Origin: JAVBMV01 sp031552145
GTDB lineage: Bacteria; Myxococcota; Myxococcia; Myxococcales; UBA5297
Direction: 5' to 3'
Assembly (NCBI GenBank): GCA_031552145.1
Contig: JAVBMV010000005.1
Location: forward strand, 62,001 to 126,000
Length of the DNA stretch: 64,000 nucleotides
The position numbers and the translations under genes were made by a program. The notes below the pieces were generated by a model. That model had not been told where the DNA came from and did no database searches. It saw only the letters and a program-made list of their open reading frames with translations. Shown here one piece after another: positions 14,367 to 23,061 of this stretch (position 1 is the stretch's first letter; each line of letters starts with the position of its first letter).

Positions 14367-16766
14367 ATGAGACAGATTCTACTGGGCAGTTTGGTGGCTT
14401 TGGTGGCGGCCAGTTGCGCCTACGAGAAGCAGGACGAGGTCTCTTCCGGTTCAGGGCGTCTGGCGACGGAGCAGGTGTTCACCGGTAGTGTTTATAGCGA
14501 CGAGACGGTGAAGTACGAGAATAAGTCCTCGATCGTACGAGATGCGCAGGACGCGCTGGCGGTGGAGATTGCGAAGAGGCCGGGTTATGAGGGTTTTACG
14601 TTCGTCGAACCGACCTATGTCAATGACCCCAAGTATTCTACCGAATTTGATCTGACCGGAACGGCAAAGCTGGCGCTCGTCAATAATCCCGTGCCGGATC
14701 CGGGTGCGGACAACAGAAATGGCGGATACTTTCCGTCAGATGGAATGTTCTGCGACTATCTTCCCAATACCTGGGAAAACGCGATGCAGAGCGATCCCAA
14801 TTTCGTGAAGTGGCACACCGCTGGCGCGCGGCTCATTTGGGAAAATTACTACGTTCGCAACCCGACGCGGGGTGACCTGGTGAAGTTCTCCAAGACGTTC
14901 AAGGTCGAGGGCAAAGAGATGCGCAAGTTGGAGGGGACCGAGAACGCCGCGGTGCTCTTCCTCGCGGTCGACAACGCGGCCATTGCCTTCCTCAATGGAA
15001 ATTATATCGGCAAGACGGCAACGGTCTTCAATGGCTACCAGGATTCGAACAACGATGGCGTGGTCGATGACGCCGAGCTGCAGGCTGTTTTTGGAGACCT
15101 GACTGGCTATACCGATCACTACCCGAGTAAGGGCTTCTTTGATTATCTGAACTGGGCGACGTCGGGAAAGACCCTCAATGTCCCCGCTTCGTTCTTCAAG
15201 CAGGGCGATAATGAGCTGGTCATCTATGCTGCCGACTCGCTGATTCATCCCCTTATCCATCCGAATGGGAAGGCTGCGATGATCCGCCCGGGCGACGTTG
15301 CCTACAACCCAGGCGCCGTGATCTTTGGCATGGAGTTCACCTCTGTCACGGTCGTCGAGCCACCGTTGGAGGAGAGGTGCGAAACCATGTATGGGTTCCT
15401 CTCGGATGATGACTCGACATGCTTCATCGGGCATGGAGACTATGGGTTCAGCAACTGGGGCTGGACGACTAAGCTGCCGGAGGACGGGAATACCACCTTC
15501 GGGTTCGAGCTCTACGCTGGCGCGGACCATTGTTCTCGGATCAAGGATGGCGTGAGCCGCATCGTGGGTAACGCCTTGGTCGAGATCGACGGGGCGACCA
15601 CGACCGTTACCTTCCAGCTCGATGAGGGCTGGCGCTACGGAACAGGTGGCATTCAGATCAACACAGGGAGCGAGCCCTACCCGCAGAAGAAAAATGGCGA
15701 TTACACGACTGCGCCGGGGCAGTACTCGCACAAGAATTTGATCTGCGAACCGAACGAGAACCCCCTTGTTTGCAAGGTAACGGTTGCGACCGGCGCCTGG
15801 ATCATCCTGCACGGCAACGCCTGCACCGGTGGCGGCGATGAGCCTCCTCCTCCGGAGCCCAACACGCTGAAGGTTGAGAAGCGCATCTCGGGGCAGCGCA
15901 CGGGAACCGTGAAGGTCGCGGACCTGCCTTACGCCGATGGCTTCCACTTCGACCTCTACGACGCGAAGGATCAGACTGGAGTGGATCTCGGCAAGAAAAT
16001 CGGCACCGCCGAGAGCTCGGTAGGTGGCGAGATCACCTTCGTTGACGCGGCGGGTGAGCCCGTCGAGCTCGTCATCGGCAACTACTACACCGTCGCGGAG
16101 GCGGTGGTGGGCGACTACTTCAGCCTCTATTCCTACCTGCGGCCCACCGGCGACACGGTGACTCTGGGCGCGAAGGCCTTCCGTTTCACCTTCCAGTACG
16201 CGTTGGTGGATGGAAAGAGCCCTGTGGCCACCTTCATCAACTATCGCGATCCGAATCCGCCCGTCGGCGGTGGATGCGACACGATCTTTGGGTTCCTCCA
16301 GCCCGTCGTGCCGGAGCCAGAAGAGACTTATGGGTCGATGTGCTTCCTGAACGATCCCGCCGTCAAGAACAACCGTTGGGGCTGGACCAGCCAGCTGCCC
16401 GATGGGGCGGGCCGGTACGATTTCACGCTCTACGCCGGAGCGGCCAAGTGCGGGCAGACCGAGCAGCGTATCGCAGGTTTCGCGCAAGTCGACGTCTACG
16501 CGGACGGTAAGGCCATTATCACCTACGATCTGATCGGGGGCTGGCGCTTCGCTTCCGGTTCGGTCAATGGCGACGAGGGAGGGATCCATGTCTACATGGG
16601 CGAAGGCCCCTATCCGTTGAAGAACGGCAAGATCACGCTCGCGCCGGGACAGTACTCGCCGAAGGCGTTGAAGTGCGCGCCGACCAGCACGCCCGCTACG
16701 AACTGCACCGTGACGGTTCCCGCTGGTAGCTGGATCATCCTCCACGGCGGAGCTTGCCGCGGGTAG
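14367..16766 (+). CDS. Large lipoprotein with duplicated domain flanking a Cna-B-like domain
   Basis: A 799-residue lipoprotein (MRQILLGSLVALVAASCAY, lipobox Cys in AASC) with GAAGGAG before the ATG at 14367. Residues about 40-320 form a beta-rich region with an EF-hand-like calcium loop, DSNNDGVVDDAE. Residues 338-486 and 637-797 are two copies of one domain: each starts Cys-x-x-x-(Y/F)GFL, contains WGWT..LP and LYAGA, then GWR, then APGQYS.K.L.C, and ends WIILHG.AC. Between them (about 490-632) lies a prealbumin/Cna-B-like domain (TLKVEKRISGQ, FHFDLYDA, YYTVAEAV). This suggests a surface adhesin or coat protein. It is A/T-richer than its metabolic neighbours. Confidence 0.8.
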   Translation: MRQILLGSLVALVAASCAYEKQDEVSSGSGRLATEQVFTGSVYSDETVKYENKSSIVRDAQDALAVEIAKRPGYEGFTFVEPTYVNDPKYSTEFDLTGTAKLALVNNPVPDPGADNRNGGYFPSDGMFCDYLPNTWENAMQSDPNFVKWHTAGARLIWENYYVRNPTRGDLVKFSKTFKVEGKEMRKLEGTENAAVLFLAVDNAAIAFLNGNYIGKTATVFNGYQDSNNDGVVDDAELQAVFGDLTGYTDHYPSKGFFDYLNWATSGKTLNVPASFFKQGDNELVIYAADSLIHPLIHPNGKAAMIRPGDVAYNPGAVIFGMEFTSVTVVEPPLEERCETMYGFLSDDDSTCFIGHGDYGFSNWGWTTKLPEDGNTTFGFELYAGADHCSRIKDGVSRIVGNALVEIDGATTTVTFQLDEGWRYGTGGIQINTGSEPYPQKKNGDYTTAPGQYSHKNLICEPNENPLVCKVTVATGAWIILHGNACTGGGDEPPPPEPNTLKVEKRISGQRTGTVKVADLPYADGFHFDLYDAKDQTGVDLGKKIGTAESSVGGEITFVDAAGEPVELVIGNYYTVAEAVVGDYFSLYSYLRPTGDTVTLGAKAFRFTFQYALVDGKSPVATFINYRDPNPPVGGGCDTIFGFLQPVVPEPEETYGSMCFLNDPAVKNNRWGWTSQLPDGAGRYDFTLYAGAAKCGQTEQRIAGFAQVDVYADGKAIITYDLIGGWRFASGSVNGDEGGIHVYMGEGPYPLKNGKITLAPGQYSPKALKCAPTSTPATNCTVTVPAGSWIILHGGACRG

Positions 16767-16790
16767 TCGTAGAAGCTGATCGCTGTTACT

Positions 16791-16828
16791 CGAAGCCCCC
16801 TCGGCCTCCTCTGGCCGTGGGGGCTTCG
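16791..16828 (+). terminator. Terminator hairpin after large lipoprotein gene
   Basis: A 16-base stem with one mismatch (16791-16806 with 16813-16828), loop TCCTCT, followed by CCTTTAA. It separates the lipoprotein gene from kamD. Confidence 0.65.
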
Positions 16829-16935
16829 CCTTTAAGGCGCTACGCTGCCCATCAGCCCCTTGCGCGGGCGGTGCCGGAAACGTAGAACGCCAAGGTTTTG
16901 CCCGCTCTCTCTTGGGCATCTGGAGGTACGAGGAG

Positions 16936-18501
16936 ATGGCTCCCAGCTTCCCCAACTTCGTAGACGACTCGAGGGTGGCGCAGGCGCGCGCGCTGGCCGC
17001 CCATATCACCGAGCCCGTCCTGGACTTCATTGGCCGGCACACGACGGTCTCGATCGAGCGCACGGTGCTGCGCCTCTATGGCCTCTCTGGGGCGGGCCCC
17101 AGAGGGGTTCCCCTAGTCAATATGTTGGTGGACAGGCTCCATGCGGCGGGTGTCCTGCACCGAGGCGCCGCTTTCTGGCTCGGCTATGCGCTCAAAGGTG
17201 GGGCGACCAGCCCCGAGGCGGCGGTGGCGCGCCTGATGGAGCTGCCACTGGAGACATTGCCCCCCCTCTCGCTGGAGGAGGAGCGCGCCATCCAGGAGCT
17301 GATGCGCGCCGAGACCCGGAGCGCCTGCGACGAGCTGAGGGCGCGCGTGGCGGAGCGCGACGCGCTCAAGCGCGAGCTGGGCGTAGCCAAGGCGCCGCAC
17401 CGCTATGTGATCGTCGCGACGGGCAATATCCACGACGACGTGGAGCAGGCGCGCGCGGCGGCGCAGGCGGGCGCCGACATCATCGCGGTCATCCGTTCGA
17501 CGGCGCAGTCGCTGCTCGACTATGTGCCCCACGGCGCCACCACCGAGGGCTACGGCGGCACCTACGCCACGCAGGAGAACTTCCGCATCATGCGCGAGGC
17601 GCTCGACGAGACCTCGAAGAAGCTCGGGCGATATATCCACCTGACGAACTATTCGTCGGGGCTCTGTATGAGCGAGATCGCCTTCTGCGCGGCCTGGGAG
17701 CGGCTCGACATGCTGCTCAATGACGCGATGTACGGGATCCTCTTCCGCGACATCAATATGCAGCGCACCTTCATCGATCAATACTTCTCGCGCCGCATCT
17801 GCGCCTTCGCCAAGCTCATCATCAATACCGGCGAGGATAATTACATCACCACGGCCGATGCCTTCGACGCGGGCCACACGGTCCTGACCAGCCAATTCAT
17901 CAACGAGTCGTTCGCGAAGCGGGCGGGGCTCGAGGATTGGCAGCTCGGCATCGGCCACTCCTACGAGCTAGATCCCGACAGGCCACAGACGTTCCTGCAC
18001 GAGCTGGCCATGGCGATGCTGGTGAGGCGCTGTTTCCCCGACGCGCCGCTCAAATATATGCCGCCCACCAAGCACAAGCAGGGCGACATCTTCTTCAGCC
18101 ACGCCTATGACCTGATGTCGGACATCGTGGCCAAGTGGACGGGGCAGGGAATCCAGCTCCTGGGGATGATGACCGAGGCGATGCATACGCCGCTGATGAT
18201 GGATCGCTATGTCGCGCTCAAGGGCGCGGGCTACATCTACCGGGCCTTCGAGGGGATCGAGAGCGAGTTCACGCTGCGGGAGGACGGCGTCATCGCCGGC
18301 CGCGCGCGCCAGGTCTTCGATGAGGCGATGGCGTTGCTCGAGGAGGTGGAGCAGGTGGGCCTGATGGCGGCTATCGGCAAGGCTCGCTTTGGCGACATCG
18401 CGCGCACCCCCACGGGTGGCAAGGGGCTGGAGGGCGTCCTCGAGAAGGGGCCCGACTATTTCAATCCGCTGCTCGACGTGCTCGAGGGCAGGTCGATCTG
18501 A
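16936..18501 (+). CDS. kamD: Lysine 5,6-aminomutase alpha subunit
   Basis: A 521-residue catalytic barrel subunit of the AdoCbl- and PLP-dependent enzyme that moves the terminal amino group of D-lysine or beta-lysine from C6 to C5. Family landmarks include VIVATGNIHDDVEQARAAA, GADIIAVIRSTAQSLLDYVP, TTEGYGGTYATQENF, YSSGLCMSEIAF and INTGEDNYITTADA. Length matches KamD. I choose ATG 16936 with GGAGG nine bases upstream; a TTG eight codons earlier is less likely. kamE follows after 29 bases, and a terminator hairpin precedes the gene, so kamD should have its own promoter in the 100 bases before it. Confidence 0.92.
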   Translation: MAPSFPNFVDDSRVAQARALAAHITEPVLDFIGRHTTVSIERTVLRLYGLSGAGPRGVPLVNMLVDRLHAAGVLHRGAAFWLGYALKGGATSPEAAVARLMELPLETLPPLSLEEERAIQELMRAETRSACDELRARVAERDALKRELGVAKAPHRYVIVATGNIHDDVEQARAAAQAGADIIAVIRSTAQSLLDYVPHGATTEGYGGTYATQENFRIMREALDETSKKLGRYIHLTNYSSGLCMSEIAFCAAWERLDMLLNDAMYGILFRDINMQRTFIDQYFSRRICAFAKLIINTGEDNYITTADAFDAGHTVLTSQFINESFAKRAGLEDWQLGIGHSYELDPDRPQTFLHELAMAMLVRRCFPDAPLKYMPPTKHKQGDIFFSHAYDLMSDIVAKWTGQGIQLLGMMTEAMHTPLMMDRYVALKGAGYIYRAFEGIESEFTLREDGVIAGRARQVFDEAMALLEEVEQVGLMAAIGKARFGDIARTPTGGKGLEGVLEKGPDYFNPLLDVLEGRSI

Positions 18502-18530
18502 GCGCCGCGCGAGCGGAACGGGAGATGAGG

Positions 18531-19295
18531 ATGGAGCGCACGACGAGGCAGTCCTCGATGATTATTAGACCTTATGGCGACCGCCTGGACGACGGAGTGG
18601 TTCAGCTCTCCTTCGTTTTGCCGGTGCCCCCCTCCGAGAAGGCGAAGGAGGCGGCGCGCCAATACATGGTGAAGTTGGGATTCTCGGACGCCAAGATCGC
18701 GGCGATGGAGCCGGCGGCCGACAACTATTCGTTCTTCATCGTCTATGGGCACCATCCGGCGACGCTCGACTTCGCCAAGATCGATGTTCCCGAGGTCGTG
18801 GTTCGAAAGCTTGGGTTCGATGAGCTGAACGGATGGGTGAAGTCGCACATCGGTCGCAAGATCGTAGTCTATGGCGCCTGCACGGGGACCGACAGTCACA
18901 CGGTGGGCATCGACGCCATCATGAATATGAAGGGCTTCTCCGGCGACTACGGCCTGGAGCGCTACCCGCAGTTCGCGGCCTTCAACCTGGGCGCTCAGGT
19001 GCCCAACGAGGAGCTGATCGCCAGGGCGAAGGAAGGGGGCGCCGACGCGATCTTGATGTCGCAGGTGGTGACGCAGCGCGAGGTGCACAAGGACAACGCG
19101 CGCGACTTCATCGACAAGGCGAAGCGGGCAGGCGTCCTCGGAAAGATCTTTCTGCTGCTGGGCGGCCCTCGGATCGACCACCGTCTGGCGCTGGAGCTGG
19201 GCTTTGACGCCGGCTTTGGCACCGGCACCAAGCCCTCGGATGTGGCCAATTTCATCGCCCACGCCCTGGCGAAGAAGCTGGGCAAGGAGCCCTAG
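18531..19295 (+). CDS. kamE: Lysine 5,6-aminomutase beta subunit (B12- and PLP-binding)
   Basis: A 254-residue partner of KamD. ACTGTDSHTVGIDAI holds the cobalamin DxHxxG motif. The nearby KGFSGDYGLERYPQF segment contains the lysine that I take as the PLP Schiff-base residue of this family. GADAILMSQVVTQREVHKDN is also typical. Two ATGs lie two codons apart (18525 and 18531); the second has a better distance from GGGAG. It forms an operon with kamD. The product of the complex, 3,5-diaminohexanoate, is the substrate of kdd, upstream in this window. The next gene on this strand is kal, 350 bases on. Confidence 0.92.
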   Translation: MERTTRQSSMIIRPYGDRLDDGVVQLSFVLPVPPSEKAKEAARQYMVKLGFSDAKIAAMEPAADNYSFFIVYGHHPATLDFAKIDVPEVVVRKLGFDELNGWVKSHIGRKIVVYGACTGTDSHTVGIDAIMNMKGFSGDYGLERYPQFAAFNLGAQVPNEELIARAKEGGADAILMSQVVTQREVHKDNARDFIDKAKRAGVLGKIFLLLGGPRIDHRLALELGFDAGFGTGTKPSDVANFIAHALAKKLGKEP

Positions 19296-19303
19296 GGATC
19301 TTT

Positions 19304-19531
19304 TTATGGCCTAGTCGAGATGGCGTCAGGCACGATGTCCTCGGGCCTGTCGGGCGCGCTCTCCATGGGGATGGGCAGGCCGCTCTCCTGGCCGTCGAGG
19401 GAGACGTCGCCGCTCTCGTCGCCATTCCAGACCGAGCCGATGTCCGCCTCGTCGTAGCTGGCATCGGCGCCCGTGATCTCGGGCGTCCGCTGCTCGATCA
19501 GCCCGCCTCTCCTGTTGGGCCTGTGTGCCAT
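19304..19531 (-). CDS. Small acidic hypothetical protein
   Basis: A 75-residue open frame beginning MAHRPNRRGGLIEQ and then acidic (SYDEADIGSVWNGDESGDVS). GGAGGGGG lies about eight bases before the ATG, which is the main support. It lies opposite the kamD-kamE-kal genes, in the gap between kamE and kal, with no recognised family. It may be real or chance. Confidence 0.4.
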   Translation of the reverse strand: MAHRPNRRGGLIEQRTPEITGADASYDEADIGSVWNGDESGDVSLDGQESGLPIPMESAPDRPEDIVPDAISTRP

Positions 19532-19642
19532 CGTCGCCCCCTCCTTCTCTTCGGACACGCCGCGACGCCTCTTTCTTCCCGCCCTGCGGTAGAGTGGCGC
19601 GGTCACTTTTTGGCCCGCTCGTGGCCGCGAGAGGAGAGCAAC

Positions 19643-20032
19643 ATGGCGCACAAGTCGCTGATTCGCCTGAGGATGAGCCAGGCAGATGCACACTACGGCG
19701 GCAACCTGGTCGACGGGGCGAGGATGTTGCAGCTCTTTGGGGATGTAGCGACCGAGCTCTGCATCCTTCGCGACGGCGACGAGGGGCTCTTCCGCGCCTA
19801 TGACCAGGTGGAGTTCCTAGCGCCGGTCTACGCGGGCGACTTCATAGAGGCGACGGGGGAGATCGTCTCGGAGGGTTCTACCTCGCGCAAGATGCGCTTC
19901 GAGGCGAGGAAGGTGATCGTCCCCGCGGCTATTCCGGGTAACGACTCGGCGGCCGAGGTGCTGAAGGAGCCGGTGTTGGTCTGCAGGGCTTCGGGCACCT
20001 GCGTGGTCCCGAAGGAGAAACAGCGGCGTTAG
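19643..20032 (+). CDS. kal: 3-aminobutyryl-CoA ammonia-lyase
   Basis: A 129-residue hot-dog protein that removes ammonia from 3-aminobutyryl-CoA to give crotonyl-CoA in lysine degradation. It reads LIRLRMSQADAHYGGNLVDGARMLQLFGDVATEL, then VEFLAPVYAGDFIEATGEI and TSRKMRFEARKVI, a family-specific pattern, and its length is normal. GAGAGGAGAG precedes the ATG. Its product is the substrate of Ccr, encoded 15 kb upstream in this window. mutL begins 17 bases after the stop. Confidence 0.9.
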   Translation: MAHKSLIRLRMSQADAHYGGNLVDGARMLQLFGDVATELCILRDGDEGLFRAYDQVEFLAPVYAGDFIEATGEIVSEGSTSRKMRFEARKVIVPAAIPGNDSAAEVLKEPVLVCRASGTCVVPKEKQRR

Positions 20033-20049
20033 CCGCGCTGGTCTCTGCC

Positions 20050-21849
20050 ATGGCGATCCGCCTCCTCCCCGATGCGCTCATCAACCAGATCGCCGCCGGC
20101 GAGGTGGTTGAGCGCCCGGCCTCCGTCGTGAAGGAGCTCTGCGAGAACGCGCTCGACGCGGGCGCTCGCTCGCTCCGCGTGGAGCTCTCGGAGGGAGGGC
20201 TCTCGCTGATCCAGGTCGCGGATGATGGGTGTGGAATGGGGCGCGAGGATGCGCTCTCCGCGCTCGCTCGCCACGCGACCAGCAAGCTCGTCGATGCCGA
20301 GGGGCTGCTCTCGATCGCGACGATGGGCTTCCGAGGGGAAGCGATCCCGGCGATCGCCTCGGTCTCGCGCTTTACGATGACGACGCGGGACGAGCGCTCT
20401 CCCTTCGCGACGCGCATCGCCGTAGAGGGGGGGCGCGTCGAAAGTGTCGAAGAGGCGGGCGCACCCGTCGGCACCACCATCCGCGTCGCCGATCTCTTCT
20501 TCAACACGCCGGCGCGCCGCAAGTTTCTAAAGCGCGCGGAGACGGAGTCGGGGCACGCGGCGGAGGCGGTGGTGCGCTTGGCGCTGGCGAGGCCCGATGT
20601 CGCCTTTTCGCTCACGAGCGGCGGGAGACAGTCGTTCGCCGCCGCCGCCGATGCGCGCGATCCCCGCGAGCGGATCGCGGCCGCGTTGGGCGCGGAGCTC
20701 TTCGAGCACCTGCTGCCGCTCGATGAGAGACGCGGTGAGCTGCGGGTGGCGGGCTATGTCGCCTCGCCCGAGTACACGCTGGGCACGGCGCGCGGCATCT
20801 ATACTTTCGTCAATGGCCGCTATGTGCGCGACCGGGCGCTCATCGCGGCGGTCCAGCGCGCCTACGCCGATGTGTTGATGCCGGGGCGTCAGCCGGTCGT
20901 CGTACTCGATCTGCGGATGCCCTACGCGCTCGTCGACGTGAATGTGCATCCACAGAAACTGGAGGTGCGCTTCGCCGAGAGTCGGCGCGTCTTCGAGGCG
21001 ATCCACTCCGCCATTCAGAGGCGGCTGGGTGCCTCCCCGTGGCTGGGCGCGCAGGCACAGCGGGCGCCGGAGCAGGGGCAAGAACGTGTGGGGGGCCTTC
21101 CGCCTTCACCCGTGGAGCGAGCGCTGGCCTTCGCGCCCGGCCTCTCGCAGCCATACCCGCCCGCCGCGCCGACGCTCGACGCCGGGAACTGCATCGCCGA
21201 AGAGGGCGCCCTGGCAAGAGAGGAGCAGCCCCGCTTCGCGCCGCGCGCGCCGGGAGTCATCGGCTTTTATGGATCGCTGCGGGTGATCGGCCAGTTCGCG
21301 CGCACCTACCTCCTCTGCGAGGGGGCTGGGCCCAGGCTGCTCATCGTCGATCAGCACGCCGCGCACGAGCGGCTCAAGTTCCACGCGCTGCGCGAGGCCT
21401 ACCGCGCGCGCGCGCCGCAGCGCCAGAGTTTCCTCTTCCCGCTCAGCGTGGAGCTGCCTCCCGCCGAGGCGCGGGCCCTCACCGCGCGCCTGGAAGAGGT
21501 GCGGCGCATGGGGTTCGAGTTGGAGCCCTTCGGCGGTAATGCCTTCGCGCTCCACGCGGTACCCGCCCCGCTCGTGGGAGGCGAGCACCGCAAGCTGCTG
21601 CTGGAGCTCGCGGGAGAGCTGCTTCAGGTGGAGGAGGGGAGGGCGCTGGACGAGGCGATGGAAGAGGTGCTGGCCACGATGGCCTGTCACTCGGCGGTGC
21701 GCGCGCACCACACACTCTCCAATGAAGAGGCCTACGCGCTCTTGGCGCAGCTGGACGGGATCGACTTCGCGACGCGCTGCCCGCACGGGCGCCCCATCGC
21801 GATGGAGCTGACGCTCGACGCGCTGGAGCGAGAGGTGGGGCGCAGATAG
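20050..21849 (+). CDS. mutL: DNA mismatch repair protein MutL
   Basis: A 599-residue MutL. The N-terminal GHKL ATPase has INQIAAGEVVERPASVVKEL, ENALDAGA, ADDGCGM and TMGFRGEA. A variable linker of about 80 residues follows, then the C-terminal dimer domain with LLIVDQHAAHERLKFH, MACHSAVRAHHTLS and CPHGRP. The endonuclease motif DQHAxxExxxxE of nicking MutLs is present except that the last Glu is His, so nicking activity is uncertain. The gene follows kal by 17 bases and may be co-transcribed, but no mutS is in the window. Confidence 0.92.
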   Translation: MAIRLLPDALINQIAAGEVVERPASVVKELCENALDAGARSLRVELSEGGLSLIQVADDGCGMGREDALSALARHATSKLVDAEGLLSIATMGFRGEAIPAIASVSRFTMTTRDERSPFATRIAVEGGRVESVEEAGAPVGTTIRVADLFFNTPARRKFLKRAETESGHAAEAVVRLALARPDVAFSLTSGGRQSFAAAADARDPRERIAAALGAELFEHLLPLDERRGELRVAGYVASPEYTLGTARGIYTFVNGRYVRDRALIAAVQRAYADVLMPGRQPVVVLDLRMPYALVDVNVHPQKLEVRFAESRRVFEAIHSAIQRRLGASPWLGAQAQRAPEQGQERVGGLPPSPVERALAFAPGLSQPYPPAAPTLDAGNCIAEEGALAREEQPRFAPRAPGVIGFYGSLRVIGQFARTYLLCEGAGPRLLIVDQHAAHERLKFHALREAYRARAPQRQSFLFPLSVELPPAEARALTARLEEVRRMGFELEPFGGNAFALHAVPAPLVGGEHRKLLLELAGELLQVEEGRALDEAMEEVLATMACHSAVRAHHTLSNEEAYALLAQLDGIDFATRCPHGRPIAMELTLDALEREVGRR

Positions 21850-21871
21850 CGCCGGGCGGTCTCCAAGGGGA

Positions 21872-23011
21872 TTAGCGCAGCCGGATGAGGCCGCGCGCCT
21901 CGAGCTTCTTGAAGATCTTCAACGTCTCGATCTCCCTCATGGGGGAGACGCGCGCGATCGCCTCGACGGTGCGGGCGCCATCGACGCGGGAGAGGAGATA
22001 GCGCTCCTGCGCCGAGAGGTTGGCGGCCTGTGGAGCGTTGTCGGGCGATGAAAGGATGGGGGTCCGGGGGGTCGTGATGAAGCGCGCCCGCAGGGAGGCG
22101 AGGAGCGCCGCCTCTGCCTCGCGCAGCGCCGAGAGGACGGTGGCGGAGGGAGACTGCTCGGCGGCGTGCGCGGCGAGGCGCTCCGCTTCTTCTGCCTTCC
22201 CGGCGGCGAGGAGCTCTCGGGCTCGGGTTGCCATGGTCTCCGGCGTGGGATCTTCCTGATCGGATGGCATTCGGATGGGCACGGGCGTCGTCCTCAGAGC
22301 GGTCACCGGAATCGGGATAATCACCTGCTCTTCATAGAGGGCATAGAGGCGCTGATAGAGGTGAAAGTCCACGGCGTGCAGACTCAGCGAGATCTCCTCG
22401 ATTGTATGACCTTCACGCATCAGCGAGAAGAGCCTGGCGTCGATGGAGCCCTCGGCGAACTCGGCCGGCGCCAGGGATTCGTCGATCGCCAGCGAGAGGC
22501 GCGCGATGGGGAAGACCTGGCGATACTTGGCCCATTCGCGCTCGCGGTACTCGGCCTCCTCCAAGAGCTGCAGGAGCGACACCTGGGTGCCCAGGTCGTC
22601 GCTCTTCTCGGGAAGAAGGTCTCTGGAAAAGCGGAAGGTGCCATCCTTCCAGAGCATGAGCGCGAGCGTCGATTCGCGGGTCTTGACGGCAAAGATGGAG
22701 CGGATCATCTCCTCGGAGACGACGCCCGCCTTGATCAAGATCTGCCCGAGCATCTGCTTCGTCTCGGCTTGAAGCTGGAAGGCGCGCGTCAGCTGTTCTT
22801 CGGTGAGCTGTCCGAAGTTGATCAGGAACTGCCCCAGGTACTCCCTGGGGTCGTTCGACGCGGTGCTGATCACATCGCCCTCGGAGAGGGCGATGCTCTT
22901 CTTGCCGCGCTTCCCTTCGCAATAGAGCGTCCCCGACAGGCGCTTGTTGGCGAGGTAGAGGAGCAGATCGGTGATTGAGATGGTTCCGAAGTCGCCCGCT
23001 AGACCGTGCAT
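21872..23011 (-). CDS. DUF4388 domain protein (PatA-like)
   Basis: A 379-residue cytoplasmic protein. The N-terminus (MHGLAGDFGTISITDLLLYLANKRLSGTLY) is a DUF4388 domain, found in myxobacterial and cyanobacterial regulators such as PatA. A long helical middle follows, containing LTEEQLTRAFQLQAETKQMLGQILIKAGVVSEE as in the GspE N-terminal fold. Near the end are a Glu/Ala-rich helix and a winged-helix-like piece (LLSRVDGARTVEAIARVSPMREIETLKIFKKLEARGLIRL). The first ATG in frame is 23011; a TTG ten codons upstream is possible. No kinase or receiver domain is fused. The role is probably regulatory but unproven. Confidence 0.75.
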   Translation of the reverse strand: MHGLAGDFGTISITDLLLYLANKRLSGTLYCEGKRGKKSIALSEGDVISTASNDPREYLGQFLINFGQLTEEQLTRAFQLQAETKQMLGQILIKAGVVSEEMIRSIFAVKTRESTLALMLWKDGTFRFSRDLLPEKSDDLGTQVSLLQLLEEAEYREREWAKYRQVFPIARLSLAIDESLAPAEFAEGSIDARLFSLMREGHTIEEISLSLHAVDFHLYQRLYALYEEQVIIPIPVTALRTTPVPIRMPSDQEDPTPETMATRARELLAAGKAEEAERLAAHAAEQSPSATVLSALREAEAALLASLRARFITTPRTPILSSPDNAPQAANLSAQERYLLSRVDGARTVEAIARVSPMREIETLKIFKKLEARGLIRLR

Positions 23012-23061
23012 GGTGCGCAATTGTTGCCGCGCGCCTATCAAAAACGCAACAGGTTAGCGCT

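Noticed and set aside
14736..17063. 775-codon minus-strand open frame opposite the second lipoprotein gene
   Set aside because: It runs across a terminator hairpin and into kamD on the other strand, and has no motif; the plus-strand protein has repeats and a signal peptide.
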